From Macrostomum hystrix (taxonomy: Eukaryota > Platyhelminthes > Macrostomidae), in assembly GCA_950097015.1 (NCBI GenBank), contig CATNEN010000010.1, positions 884,501 to 948,500 on the forward strand: a stretch of DNA of 64,000 bases, written 5' to 3'. A program made the translations under genes and the position numbers. Under the pieces are notes generated by a model that was not told the DNA's origin, made no database searches, and saw nothing but the letters and a program-made list of their open reading frames with translations. Numbering within the stretch: position 1 is the stretch's first letter; the number at the start of each line of letters is the position of its first letter. Of the stretch, positions 43,701 through 54,200 are shown piece by piece.

Positions 43701-46646
43701 CGTTAGACACTTCCCTAACCCGTTAGACACTTCCCTAACCCATCAGACACTTCCCTAACCCGTTAGACACTTCCCTAACCCATCAGACACTTCCCTAACC
43801 CATCAGACACTTCCCTAACCCATCAGACACTTCCATAACCCGTTAGACACTTCCATAACCCGTTAGACACTTCCATAACCCGTTAGACACTTCCCTAACC
43901 CGTTAGACACTTCCATAACCCGTTAGACACTTCCCTAACCCGTTAGACACTTCCCTAACCCGTTAGACACTTCCCTAACCCGTTAGACACTTCCCTAACC
44001 CATCAGACACTTCCATAACCCATCAGACACTTCCCTAACCCATCAGACACTTCCCTAACCCATCAGACACTTCCCTAACCCATCAGACACTTCCCTAACC
44101 CATCAGACACTTCCCTAACCCATCAGACACTTCCCTAACCCATCAGACACTTCCATAACACATTAGACACTTCCATAACCCATCAGACATTTCCCTAACA
44201 CATCAGACATTCTCTTGTTAAACTTGTGGCTTCAAAAAATTTAGAGGATTTCACAAAAAATCGTAAATAAAAACGCAGAAATTCCCTCTCGGGTAGCGAG
44301 GGCACCCAGTTCCTATTATTTGAAACTGTAGCCGGCAAGGAAGGCCATAATAAAAAGCAGCTCGGGGCTCGGTCTGTGGCAGTTGCGCATTCTCTTTAAT
44401 TCAGACAGGTGGAGCCGGGCAAGCAGTTTTCAGCGAGTTCAGGCTGGGCTTCGAGAGCCGTATGTACTCGTAATAGCGCAAGCGAGGAGATATAAAATTT
44501 AATTAGATAAAAACAACAGCAGGCAAACTAGCAAGGGAAAGACGATACAGATTCTCTTTGTGAACGCATCAAAGTGAATTCTGAGCACAAAAGGATTTTT
44601 CAGGACAACTAAGCAACGGGATTAGTTCTCACAACTTGGAGATAAGTTTCAAGGCAAACTGTACGTAGTCGGATGAATAGGGTGTCCAACAAGTAGGGTG
44701 TCCAACAAATAGACGGTTGGTTGGGCCAGGCGTACATTGGGGAGGTTGGTTGGGCCAGGCGTACATTGGGGAGGTTGGTTGGGCCAGGCGTACATTGGGG
44801 AGGTTGGTTGGGCCAGGCGTACATTGGGGAGGTTGGTTGGGCCAGGCGTACATTTGGGAGGTTGGTTGGGCCAGGCGTACATTGGGGTGGTTGGTTGGGC
44901 CAGGCATACATTGGGGTGGTTGGGCCAGGCGTACATCGGGGAGGTTGGTTGGGCCAGGCGTACATTGGGGAGGTTGGTTGGGCCAGGCGTACATTGGGGT
45001 GGTTGGTTGGGCCAGGCGTACATTGGGGAGGTTGGTTGGGCCAGGCGTACATTGGGGTGGTTGGTTGGGCCAGGCGTACATTGGGGAGGTTGATTGGGCC
45101 AGGCGTACATTGGGGAGGTTGGTTGGGCCAGGCGTACATTGGGGTGGTTGGTTGGGCCAGGCGTACATTGGGGAGGTTGGTTGGGCCAGGCGTACATTGG
45201 GGTGGTTGATTGGGCCAGGCTTACATTGGGGAGGTTGGTTGGGCCAGGCGTACATTTGGGAGGTTGGTTGGGCCAGGCGTACATTGGGGAGGTTGGTTGG
45301 GCCAGGCGTACATTGGGGAGGTTGGTTGGGCCAGGCGTACATTGGGGAGGTTGGTTGGGCCAGGCGTACATTGGGGAGGTTGGTTGGGCCAGGCGTACAT
45401 TTGGGAGGTTGGTTGGGCCAGGCGTACATTGGGGTGGTTGGTTGGGCCAGGCATACATTGGGGTGGTTGGGCCAGGCGTACATCGGACTGGTTGACTGAG
45501 GGATGGGTACATTGGAGATCAAAGCAATCGAAACCATATATATCAGAAGCCCAAGCCCAAATCTTAGCGGCCACAGCAGACCTGAATATCCGAGAATGAA
45601 GATGACTTTTTTAACGCCGGCTTGCGCACAACAACATCGCCAACACTGGAGTCCAGGCTGAGCTCGATGGGCGGCACTGGTGGCCTGTGGCGAATGACCA
45701 GCCGGTCAGCCTGGTTGCTGTGCGTCTCTTCGTCCTCTTCATCATCGTCTTCGTCATACTCGGCGCTGTCGGCGGTGAAGGAGCGGACGTGATGCTCAGT
45801 GCTGAAGCGCAGTTGCTTTGGCGACTTCGGCGTCATCGGAGGCTGCGACGGATCCTGTGAGCGATGCTGCTGCTGCTGCTGTTTTGGCTGCTTCTGAGTC
45901 GACGGCGCGGCATCAGTGGTTCGGCGTAGGAATCGAGCTCCGTCGCGGCCGATGCTCTGGCTTTCGCTCTCGGTGAGGTAGTCCAGGCTGGTCCGGTGCC
46001 TGTACAGCTGGTGCCGCATCTCGTCCTCGGCTTCGCGCGCCTCTGCCGGCGTCGGCTGAAGGCGAACCTTGCGAGACTTTGGCCGGTCTGGATCGGTCAG
46101 ACTGGATGACAGGCTGGTGGAAACAGCAGCAGGCTGCTGCTGCTGCGGCTGCTTAGATCGTTGCGAGGTTAGACGACTGACTTTATCCAGCACGGCGCTG
46201 TGCCTGCCAGGCACCGACTGCTGCTGCAGTTGGTGCTGGGGCTGCTGAATGTTTGATCGCTTAGGCGGAGCCGAGCTGGGCTGAGGCTGCGGCGGCTGCG
46301 ACTTCTGAGGCTGCTGGGTCGAGGTCAAACTGGCCGGCTTATTCGATGACTTCAGAAAGCGGCTGGCAGCGGCTGCCCGAGCGCCGCCGGAGCTGCTGCT
46401 GGTCAGGGAGACGTCGGAGACATCGGAGCCGAGATGTACTTTTTGTCGACGATGTGACTGCTGCTGGTGCGGCTTCTTCTTACGGTCGGCGGCGTCAGAA
46501 GAAAGTGCCGTCTGCTGGCGCACCTCCTGCAGGAAGTCGTTCAACTGAGCCTCCTCCGTCTCGGCGCTCTGCCGGCGATAGTCGCCACGCAGCTGGCGGC
46601 TGGTTCGCTCCAGCAGCTTCGAGGTGGAGGCTCGAGAGGAGATCGC
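37772..46646 (-). CDS. C19orf44-like protein (DUF4614)
   Basis: Conserved animal protein of unknown function. Five phase-consistent exons: 45582-46646, 40877-41634, 39940-40291 and 37772-37840, with an unseen start exon upstream of 46646. Recognition rests on the C-terminal DUF4614 domain: a VQTQ..YQWDP segment, SVDPTPIASLTVSADALEAV, LNSLVRDQLALTAAFLASQR and, across the last join, YTTVEDTREFIERHRPRSLTM. These match human C19orf44 in order and spacing. The rest is disordered: Gln/Pro/Ser-rich N-terminal half with QQLRFSTEHH-like patches, an acidic middle with SYTQDFDD, then an Arg/Ser-rich stretch. The donor at 45582 (CAG/GTCTGC) is weak. Introns are unusual: one contains a lectin gene on the other strand, another two large minisatellites. 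Only four of the exons are seen; the fifth is the inferred start exon. Confidence 0.78.
38088..38095 (+). promoter_or_regulatory. TATA box of the C-type lectin gene
   Basis: A perfect TATAAATA lies 78 bp before the lectin ATG, with GC-rich sequence starting about 12 bp downstream. This fits transcription starting near 38118-38122 and an unspliced leader of about 45 nt. Confidence 0.6.
38166..39275 (+). CDS. Secreted protein with two C-type lectin domains
   Basis: Predicted secreted carbohydrate- or pathogen-binding lectin of 369 residues in one exon. Residues 1-21 form a signal peptide ending near STAA. Residues 35-83 are an Ala/Pro/Lys linker of KAAPAAAP-type repeats. CTLD1 (about 92-218) has NCYLYHEQDEYWYVAEQECKK, GGHLVSI and a C-terminal YICKAKY. 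CTLD2 (about 226-366) has CDPGWTLVGKNCYL, AHLVTI, VWVGLI, AWHPGSPD and HRFICKK. Neither shows the EPN/WND or QPD/WND calcium-sugar motifs intact (CTLD2 has SPD), so classical mannose or galactose binding is uncertain. The gene lies inside an intron of the C19orf44-like gene on the opposite strand, has its own TATA box, and has AATAAA signals at 39614 and 39633. Confidence 0.88.
   Translation: MSDKRIVLLYLFACAIALSTAAPNPVAPPKLSAGDVKKVAAAIAAVAPKTAPAAALKAAPAAAPAAAPKAAPAAAPVAAVQPVSKQLASVNQCSQGGQWVRYNQNCYLYHEQDEYWYVAEQECKKYGGHLVSIADENENSFVAKLTYCESAFTGRYAIDVDKLSSPTNYRWTDGTASGYYSHDFTSISSIHEPLISVVNLKWRNNVYHSRDRYICKAKYVSGGGQNGTCDPGWTLVGKNCYLMPQPSVMFIEANFYCSGRAAHLVTIYSEQELRALSLLDLESKGCPAQVWVGLIKLNPCREDFATGKKICYKWADREEEYHDGKFPAWHPGSPDEGERTNCVLLQDRAMRTVDCYERHRFICKKPARF
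39614..39638 (+). terminator. Lectin polyadenylation signals
   Basis: Two AATAAA hexamers, 39614-39619 and 39633-39638, about 340-360 bp after the lectin stop codon. Confidence 0.5.
42166..44215. repeat. 20-bp minisatellite, about 100 copies, with higher-order structure
   Basis: Units of CTTCCCTAACCCATCAGACA in exact 20-bp register for 2 kb. Variants swap CATCAGA for CGTTAGA, CATCATA for CATCAGA, or CATAACC for CCTAACC. The order of variants from 42241 is repeated from 43081, so a block of about 840 bp has been duplicated. The later block carries about five extra units. Each common unit contains CCCTAACC, which looks like the animal telomere repeat CCCTAA by chance or by descent. Confidence 0.97.
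44712..45487. repeat. 29-bp minisatellite, about 27 copies
   Basis: Units containing GTTGGTTGGGCCAGGCGTAC plus ATTGGGGAG. The marker variant CAGGCATACATTGGGGTGG occurs at 44901 and at 45448, followed both times by a shortened unit and ACATCGG, indicating a block duplication of about 547 bp. Because 29 is not a multiple of 3, all frames stay open and give long false ORFs. Confidence 0.96.
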
Positions 46647-47308
46647 CTGCAATGGGGCGCATTGAGCGAGAGGATGGAGATATTTTCAAGCGAATCATTT
46701 ACGATCGGAACTCTAATCTGACAGTGTTAAGGGATGACAGTATGCTGACACAGCTTCATGACACAGTCTTGGCTAGAGAACTGGTCCCACGCACCCAGCA
46801 TTTCCCAGCTCTATACTGAACTTGATGGCAGCACGAAGGAAAACCCTAAAAGCGCAGGCAAAGCAGTGGCAGAAGCTGTTATCACTAGATAAGGCCTCAG
46901 CAAAGCTATCCCCAGACCAAAGCAGACTGGAAGCAATCGTGCAGCCTAAAATATCCCATCCAGGGCAAGAGCAAAGACAATCTCCATGCTTCAAAGAATT
47001 CCAGAAAAAAATCTGTAGCAATTTTTGCTCCATCCTGCAAAGCCCATCGATGAGCTGATTTCCTGAGATAAGACCGTAGAAAAAATTGGCCTGTTCTTGA
47101 GCATCTTTAGAGCAAAAATACTCTCTAGCGAAAAGGTGCGACGCTGAACGAACTTACAGTCTGGTACTGTGTTATACATAAACCACAGGTATATTTGTTC
47201 AATTCATTGAGACGCCTACCATATTATGCATTAAGTATAACAACAAGATTCTAATCTTGAAAAGGGTCAATAATATCGAGCCGTCATCCGTCTCGTATTC
47301 TAGTTGCC

Positions 47309-47386
47309 CATCGGTGGAGGTTCAGCAGCCGCTGCAACTCCCAGGCCTCTCTCGTCTTCGCTCGGATATCTGTAAAAAATGCTGAT
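47309..47386 (-). other. Candidate orphan terminal exon
   Basis: On the minus strand a strong acceptor (TTTTTTACAG) opens a short GC-rich stretch. In one phase it reads YPSEDERGLGV.. and stops at GGCAACTAG. In another it reads IRAKTREAWELQRLLNLHRW and stops a little later. No donor follows. It could be a last exon of an unseen gene or chance. Confidence 0.22.
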
Positions 47387-47886
47387 ATCCGCTATCACCG
47401 AACAGCACTGCAAGTTCTCTCTCTACAAATCCCAAACACCTCAACTCTCCAGACTTCCCAAATTGCTAGCTAATTATTTCCACCTAAATTCTATATGCTC
47501 TAGCGTCTTGAATTACAAAGCAAAGAAAGTAAGTAAATAACACAGAATGACAATAGAAACATTACTTGGGAAAACACAGGAATTTATTTATAACAACTGA
47601 AGTGCGCCAGCTGAAGACAAAGTGATGTACATTGTTCTAAAAAATGTGACAAAAACTACGAGTCAAGCTCCAAAAAGGGTCGCAAAAGCAAAACAGATTG
47701 GGTGCATATGACAGGGCGGATAAAGTGCTAGAAGAAAACGCTTCTCATGTTGCCATGTTAGGAGTATCGCTTGAGTAGGTCAAGGAGGAAGATCTTCGAC
47801 TAAAATCTGCGATGCAGAGTAGCACTATTACGAGCGTAAATCCCAGAACAGTCCATGCGAGAACTTCACCAAAGAAAATTCCGAGT

Positions 47887-48340
47887 GGAACTCCTTCAGA
47901 GGACAGATGGTCTTGTCTCTTAGAGGGGCTCGTGTTCTGAATGCGAGCGGAACTCCTTCAGAGGACAGATGGTCTTGTCTCTTAAAGGGGCTCGTGTTCT
48001 GAATGCGAGTGGAACTCCTTCAGAGGACAGATGGTCTTGTCTCTTAGAGGGGCTCGTGTTCTGAATGCGAGTGGAACTCCTTCAGTGGACAGATGGTCTT
48101 GTCTCTTAGAGGGGCTCGTGTTCTGAATGCGAGCGGAACTCCTTCAGAGGACAGATTGTCTTGTCTCTTAGAGGGGCTCGTGTTCTGAATGCGAGCGGAA
48201 CTCCTTCAGAGGACAGATGGTCTTGTCTTTCAGAGGGGCTCGTGTTCTGAATGCGAGCGGAACTCCTTCAGAGGACAGATGGTCTTGTCTCTTAGAGGGG
48301 CTCGTGTTCTGAATGCGAGCGGAACTCCTTCGGAGGACAG
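47887..48340. repeat. 62-bp tandem repeat, about 7 copies
   Basis: Units containing GGAACTCCTTCAGAGGACAG, then a TGGTCTTGTCTC block and GGGGCTCGTGTTCTGAATGC. Copies differ by single bases. Confidence 0.95.
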
Positions 48341-48906
48341 AGAGCCAGATAGGAGATCCATTAGAAGAGAAAACTATTTCCTTTAATATTTGGTATTGGG
48401 TGGCCTCAAACAATTTCATGCAGAGAAAAGTATGAAAAAATGAACGATGTACGAGCATATGGCACTCCAAAAACTCGAGCTTGAAGTTCTTGCGCGAATG
48501 ATACAGATAACTGCAGCTTCCCGAAATATATAAATACTAAATAATGTTTTATAATCCATGATTATGTAACAACAACTAACGATAAAAAAAATTGTATATT
48601 AGGTATGCTAAAGGCTGCCGTAGGCAATGTTAAAGGAATCATCTAATAGGTAAACATAGGTGAGCAACGCCTACCAGAAGAGATGACAGAAAATCTAACC
48701 AGCCAAGCAACAGAGATTCTAAAAACAGGTGTTCCGGGTCAAGGAGGTCGCATGGAACACAGCATCACAGTACCAAAGAAGACAATACTATCGAAATTTC
48801 AACTCTATTTTTGTAATGTTCTTTTGCTTGCATGAAAGTTACCTGGAATTGTTGTCTGAATAATTAATATATCAACAGAACAGTCCGCCCCTGCAAACAC
48901 TGATGG

Positions 48907-49215
48907 CTGAGAGCATTTTGATACACAGAGTGCTTTCCAGTTTACTGCAAACACTGGGTGAGAGCATTTTGATACACAGAGTGCTTTCCAGTTTACTGCA
49001 AACACTGGGTGAGAGCATTTTGATACACAGAGTGCTTTCCAGTTTACTGCAAACACTGGGTGAGAGCATTTTGATACACAGAGTGCTTTCCAGTTTACTG
49101 CAAACACTGGGTGAGAGCATTTTGATACACAAGAGTGCTTTCCAGTTTACTGCAAACACTGATGGGTGAGAGCATTTTGATACACAAGAGTGCTTTCCAG
49201 TTTACTGCAAACAAG
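48907..49215. repeat. 51-bp tandem repeat, 6 copies
   Basis: Units start TGAGAGCATTTTGATACACA, then GAGTGCTTTCCAGTTTACTG and CAAACACTGGG. The last two are lengthened by small insertions. Because 51 is a multiple of 3, it gives repetitive ORFs on both strands. Confidence 0.95.
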
Positions 49216-49569
49216 CTAGTTAAACGACTCCAATTCATTAGAAGCAGAACATGGCTTACATAAAACTGGGAAAAAATAAGATTCGTTGGAATTTCTAACA
49301 CAAAAACTGAGTTTCTTCAGGGACAAAAGAAAAATTGCGCGTGAAAAAAAGTAAAATATTAGTGAGAGAACCGCTGCGCAATGGCAGTATGCGATTCAAC
49401 TGTAAAGCAACTCTTGGGCTGCCAATTATTGCCTTAAATGAGAGCGAAGTGTTAGAAAAATATAAACATAAATTTGCAAAACTTTTCGGGAAAAGAATCC
49501 GACAAATTTAAGACTTAAACCTCATTCAAAATTACCAGTTGGTAGTTTAAGTGTACATTCGATGGGGAT

Positions 49570-50740
49570 AGCTAACAGTACATTGGTTGGGTTAGCTAAG
49601 AGTACATTGGTGGGGTTAGCTAAGAGTAAATTGGTGGGGTTAGCTAAGAGTATATTGGTGGGGTTAGCTAAGAGTATATTGGTGGGGTTAGCTAAGAGTA
49701 TATTGGTTGGGTTAGCTAAGACTACGAGTACATTGGTGGGGTTAGCTAAGAGTACATTGGTGGGGTTAGCTAAGACTACATTGGTGGGGTTAGCTAAGAG
49801 TACATTGGTGGGGTTAGCTAAGAGTAAATTGGTGGGGTTAGCTAAGAGTAAATTGGTGGGGTTAGCTAAGAGTATATTGGTTGGGTTAGCTAAGACTACA
49901 TTGGTGGGGTTAGCTAAGAGTAAATTGGTGGGGTTAGCTAAGAGTATATTGGTTGGGTTAGCTAAGAGTACATTGGTGGGGTTAGCTAAGACTACATTGG
50001 TGGGGTTAGCTAAGAGTACATTGGTGGGGTTAGCTAAGAGTAAATTGGTGGGGTTAGCTAAGAGTATATTGGTGGGGTTAGCTAAGAGTATATTGGTTGG
50101 GTTAGCTAAGACTACGAGTACATTGGTGGGGTTAGCTAAGAGTACATTGGTGGGGTTAGCTAAGACTACATTGGTGGGGTTAGCTAAGAGTACATTGGTG
50201 GGGTTAGCTAAGAGTAAATTGGTGGGGTTAGCTAAGAGTAAATTGGTGGGGTTAGCTAAGAGTATATTGGTTGGGTTAGCTAAGACTACATTGGTGGGGT
50301 TAGCTAAGAGTAAATTGGTGGGGTTAGCTAAGAGTATATTGGTGGGGTTAGCTAAGAGTACATTGGTTGGGTTAGCTAAGACTACATTGGTGGGGTTAGC
50401 TAAGAGTACATTGGTGGGGTTAGCTAAGAGTATATTGGTTGGGTTAGCTAAGACTACATTGGTGGGGTTAGCTAAGACTACATTGGTGGGGTTAGCTAAG
50501 AGTACATTGGTGGGGTTAGCTAAGAGTACATTGGTTGGGTTAGCTAAGAGTATATTGGTGGGGTTAGCTAAGAGTATATTGGTTGGGTTAGCTAAGACTA
50601 CATTGGTGGGGTTAGCTAACAGTACATTGGTGGGGTTAGCTAAGAGTACATTGGTGGGGTTAGCTAAGAGTACATTGAGTGGGTTAGCTATGAGTACATT
50701 GGGTGGGTTAGCTAGTAGTACATTTGGGGTGGGTTTCGAT
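49570..50740. repeat. 24-bp minisatellite, about 48 copies, with higher-order structure
   Basis: Units contain GGGGTTAGCTAAGAGTACAT plus TGGT. Variants are AGTATAT, AGTAAAT and ACTACAT. A rare insertion, ACTACGAGTA, occurs at 49721 and 50111 with the same variant order after each, showing a 390-bp duplicated block. Being 8 codons long, it leaves about 400-codon ORFs on both strands, which are not genes. Confidence 0.97.
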
Positions 50741-51227
50741 AAGTACATTTGAGATAGGCGATGCGTCCAGTTGTCGATAGAATCGGCCGGAGTTTACACA
50801 TTCTCGAGACTAAAAACACTATTGTGAATTTATGATTATTCATTTGAAAACCATAAAAATATACACAAAGGCGAGTCATTTGATCGCAGCTAAATGAGCC
50901 ATTAGAAGTACAGCTCAAGTTGGACAAGAGACAAGAGTTGACAAAGTTTCGATAGAACAGAAAAACAGCTAAAAATTTTACTGATCACTTTTTAGAATGT
51001 CAAAATGACATTAACAGTTATACAAGAGACAGACTCCATAAATTAGGACGACTAGACTGAATGAGGCCTACAAGACAGAAGCCAACACAGAGGTGCGTAA
51101 TTAGCATAATTTATGCCAGTCGGGATGACTAGAACTTGATTGCACTCCACAGCTATGAAGAACGCAGAAAAGTGTCACTGCAGCAGCAGCAGCCTATCAT
51201 TAGCTGATTAGGGCATCAGGGCAGAGA

Positions 51228-54200
51228 TTAGTCCCGCGGCACGGAGGCGCGACTGTCCGGCTGCTGCTGGTCCGAGGAGGCGCTCGCGCCCGGCGCCGCG
51301 ACGGGCTTCACCAGGAAGGACTCGATCTTGGCGATGCACGCGTCCTGGTACTCGTGCTTCCAGCTGGCCATGGGGTGGCGGGTTGGTGAATGAGGAGCTG
51401 CACTTTCGTGAGTTAATCAACTAAAGCCACGCCTTACAAGGGCAGCAGGGTGAGTTTTCGCTTATCTAAAGGTGAGCCTTGGCTACAGAAAACTCAAGAT
51501 AAGAGCCCAGACACCAGAGTCAACAATAGCGCGTATATAGCATATAGCAATAAATATAGCATTTCGTAGTCTCGTTTGAGCAGTGGGATTTTTACAATTG
51601 TTTCAACTTCCGCATCTCTACAACTGATCGAATAGATACTGATGGTGTTGTTGCATGACTTATCAAGATATTTACGGTTCACCTAATTTACTTGCTCTTT
51701 AAAGTTTGCATCTACTCGTTCAGTGAGCCAAGTCTTCCCGAGCTACGCTGCGCCCAGTTTCTTTAATGTTAAATCGGAGATCGGGCTTCCGCTAACACGG
51801 CCAATAAAATTTCTGGATACTCTAGCTGAATGATCAGGGAGTTGTGGGGATAAAATCCCATAGAGCCGAGGCGAACTCGCGAAGCGGAGGAGAAGCGGGA
51901 GCGACCGGTACCTCAGTGTCAGTTTCGTAGTAAATAAATTTACCCTAGCCAGTATCGATTTTAGCTGAGATCTGAGTCGAAAACTTGAAGGAAATAAAGT
52001 TAACAATGCGACCAACGGCGTCGCCAAATATGTAACGGCCTCACCAATTAATGCTCAAGAGGAATTCTCAAGAGGAATCTAAGCAAAAAAAACTACGAAG
52101 AAAACTGAAAAACATAAAAACTTTCCTGAAATACAACGCATACACACGTCAAGCATATTAAGGAAAAAAGAGGGAAATCCCAAGTACACAAAGGAAATCC
52201 TTAGTGCACAAGGGAAATCCCAAACTAGCAAGGAAAACCAAAATAAACTATGGGTATCCGAAACACGCAAGGGATATTCCAGAAAAGGAAATCCTTAAAG
52301 AACAAGGGAAATACCCAAAGTACATAAGGGAATCTCAATGGGATCTTGAATTAGATTTAGATGCCAGGTAATGAAAAGAAAAAGAGAGCAGCAAAGCCAC
52401 TCACGGCACACTGTTGTAAGCCTGCAGGCATCGAATATCCTCTGGCAGCTGATCGGGATCCGGAAACAGAAAGCTGGGATCCAGCACTGGGATAATGTTG
52501 CAGCCAGATTTGAGGGCCACTGACAGTTCCCTGTGCAGCCAATCGGCGCCATCCTCGTCGCCTAGGCAACGATCCAGAGCGCCGGGCGTCAGGACGACAA
52601 TAAAATTGCGCGTGCTGGCGATGCTGTGCAGCAGTTGATCGTCGAATCGGCCAGACGGAAGGCGGTAGACGTCGAGGAAGACGGCATGTCCGCGCAGCTG
52701 CAGATGGACGCGCAGCAGAGACGCCAGCAGGGCGCCGCCGTCGCGCCGGTAGCTGACGAACACGTCCGGGCCTGGCGCCGGCTCCGGCTGGCGGCTGGCC
52801 GCCCGGAGAATGCGCAGCCGGTTGGCGGCGCCAGTCACTCCGGCGTCTACAAGGAGGGCGTCGTCGGCCGAGGCCATTAGGCGGCGATCGCAGCCGGCGG
52901 TGAGGAGGCCGTAGGCGAACTGAACGCTGTCCGGGCTGACACAGCGGCGAAGCCAGCCGGCCAGGCCGGAGGGGTCGCAGGGCGAGTAGTCAGTGGAGGC
53001 GCGCAGCTGGGCGATCTCGCGCAAAAGTCGACGACGAAGAAGGCCATTCTCCAGGCCGATAGAGTCGCGCAGATCGGAGTCAGTGACACGCAGCAGAAGG
53101 TCGCCATCGACTCGAGAACGGGCGAATCTGTCAGCGGAGAAAAGGCACTCATTCAGAGCACTGACTGGTAAACATCTTTACATCTGCATCAAAATCCATG
53201 GTCCTAAGCACGATATAGGAAATGCAGGAAATCCTAAGCGCGATGCACATTCAGTCAGGAAATCCTATGCGCGATGCACATTCAGTCAGGAAATCCTAAG
53301 CTTAGTGACGGGAGATTTGACAAAGATCCGATTTACAAATCGAGATAACGGAATCGATGTACGCTTGGTAACTGCTAAAATACTTTTGCATTTCAAAGAT
53401 TCTAGACACGCTGGACCATCAGCAAATCAGAGACTCGATTGCATTTACGAGAAGTCTTAGATCTGACGCACTTTCAGGAGTTCCCATGCAGACTGAAAGT
53501 ACATTTGATAAATTCCAATAGACAAAAGTGGAACCCAGCACCGCTGGTTAGTCGCCTCACCGGTCTACCAGCTCCGGATAGCCGACCTGATGCAGCCACA
53601 GCTGGACGTCCCGCTCCGACCAGAGGCAGGCTGCAGCCGGGAAGCGATGCGGCAATTCTTCGCCGAGCGTCTCCAAGGCCTGGGCGGCGAACCTGGCCGC
53701 CAGGTGGTTGGTGCCGGCGGCTGTGCGGCGCAGCAGCGGCAGAGCGCCGATGTCGGCGAACAAGCCGGCCTTGGCCTGCTCGCGCTTCACCTCGGCCTCC
53801 ATGGCGAAGTGAAAAGCGGCCAGTGCCTGCGCCTCGGCCTGGTCGCAGGCCAGCAGAGTCATGAGCCGCTGGAGCCAGCCGGCCGAGCGGCCCTGCGCGT
53901 GGCCCTCGTCTGAGCGACGGAATTCGGCCGGCGAATGCGACAGGAGCCAGGGCCGCACCAGCTGCAGGGTGCCGCTGCTGGCCACGGCGTTGGCCAGTTC
54001 GCGATTCACGGCCAGAACACAGATGGCCAGGCAGGCGTAGTACTGTACCACCTGCAGGTTTGTCAGACAGGTAAACGATTCTAGCCTGAATTTAAACTGC
54101 ACTTTTAACTAAAAGCAGTAAAAAAGTAGAAGAACAAGACAGATTAGCTCGTAGAATTCCAGCTAGCACCAAGGCTTAAAGCCCCCCAATTTGCAATGCT

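Larger units (their letters stand above)
41635..45581 (-). other. Minisatellite-filled intron of the C19orf44-like gene
   Basis: A 3.95-kb intron between the phase-0 exons ending at 45582 and starting at 41634. About 70 percent is two tandem arrays (20 bp and 29 bp). The remainder, about 44.2-44.7 kb and 41.6-42.15 kb, shows no exon. Confidence 0.7.
46647..51227. other. Repeat-rich intergenic region upstream of C19orf44-like and downstream of SARM1
   Basis: Should hold the first exon and promoter of the C19orf44-like gene; these were not identified. It contains three minisatellites (62, 51 and 24 bp) and one candidate terminal exon at 47309-47386. Confidence 0.55.

Noticed and set aside
42166-44215. 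Interstitial telomere
   Set aside because: CCCTAACC occurs once per 20-bp unit, not as uninterrupted CCCTAA repeats, so it is a minisatellite with a telomere-like word.
44609-45599. Several 120-300-residue ORFs on both strands
   Set aside because: Artefacts of the stop-free 29-bp repeat inside an intron of the C19orf44-like gene.
46819-46900. RNase H fragment (ELDGSTKENPKSAGK, plus strand)
   Set aside because: Looks like the start of a retroelement RNase H, but no further motif follows before a stop and no neighbouring reverse transcriptase is seen.
47887-49215. CRISPR-like arrays
   Set aside because: Units are head-to-tail repeats with no unique spacers, and the DNA is eukaryotic.
49522-50752. 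Two overlapping proteins of about 400 residues on opposite strands
   Set aside because: Both come from the 24-bp repeat, whose length is a multiple of 3; there is no start context, domain or splice support.
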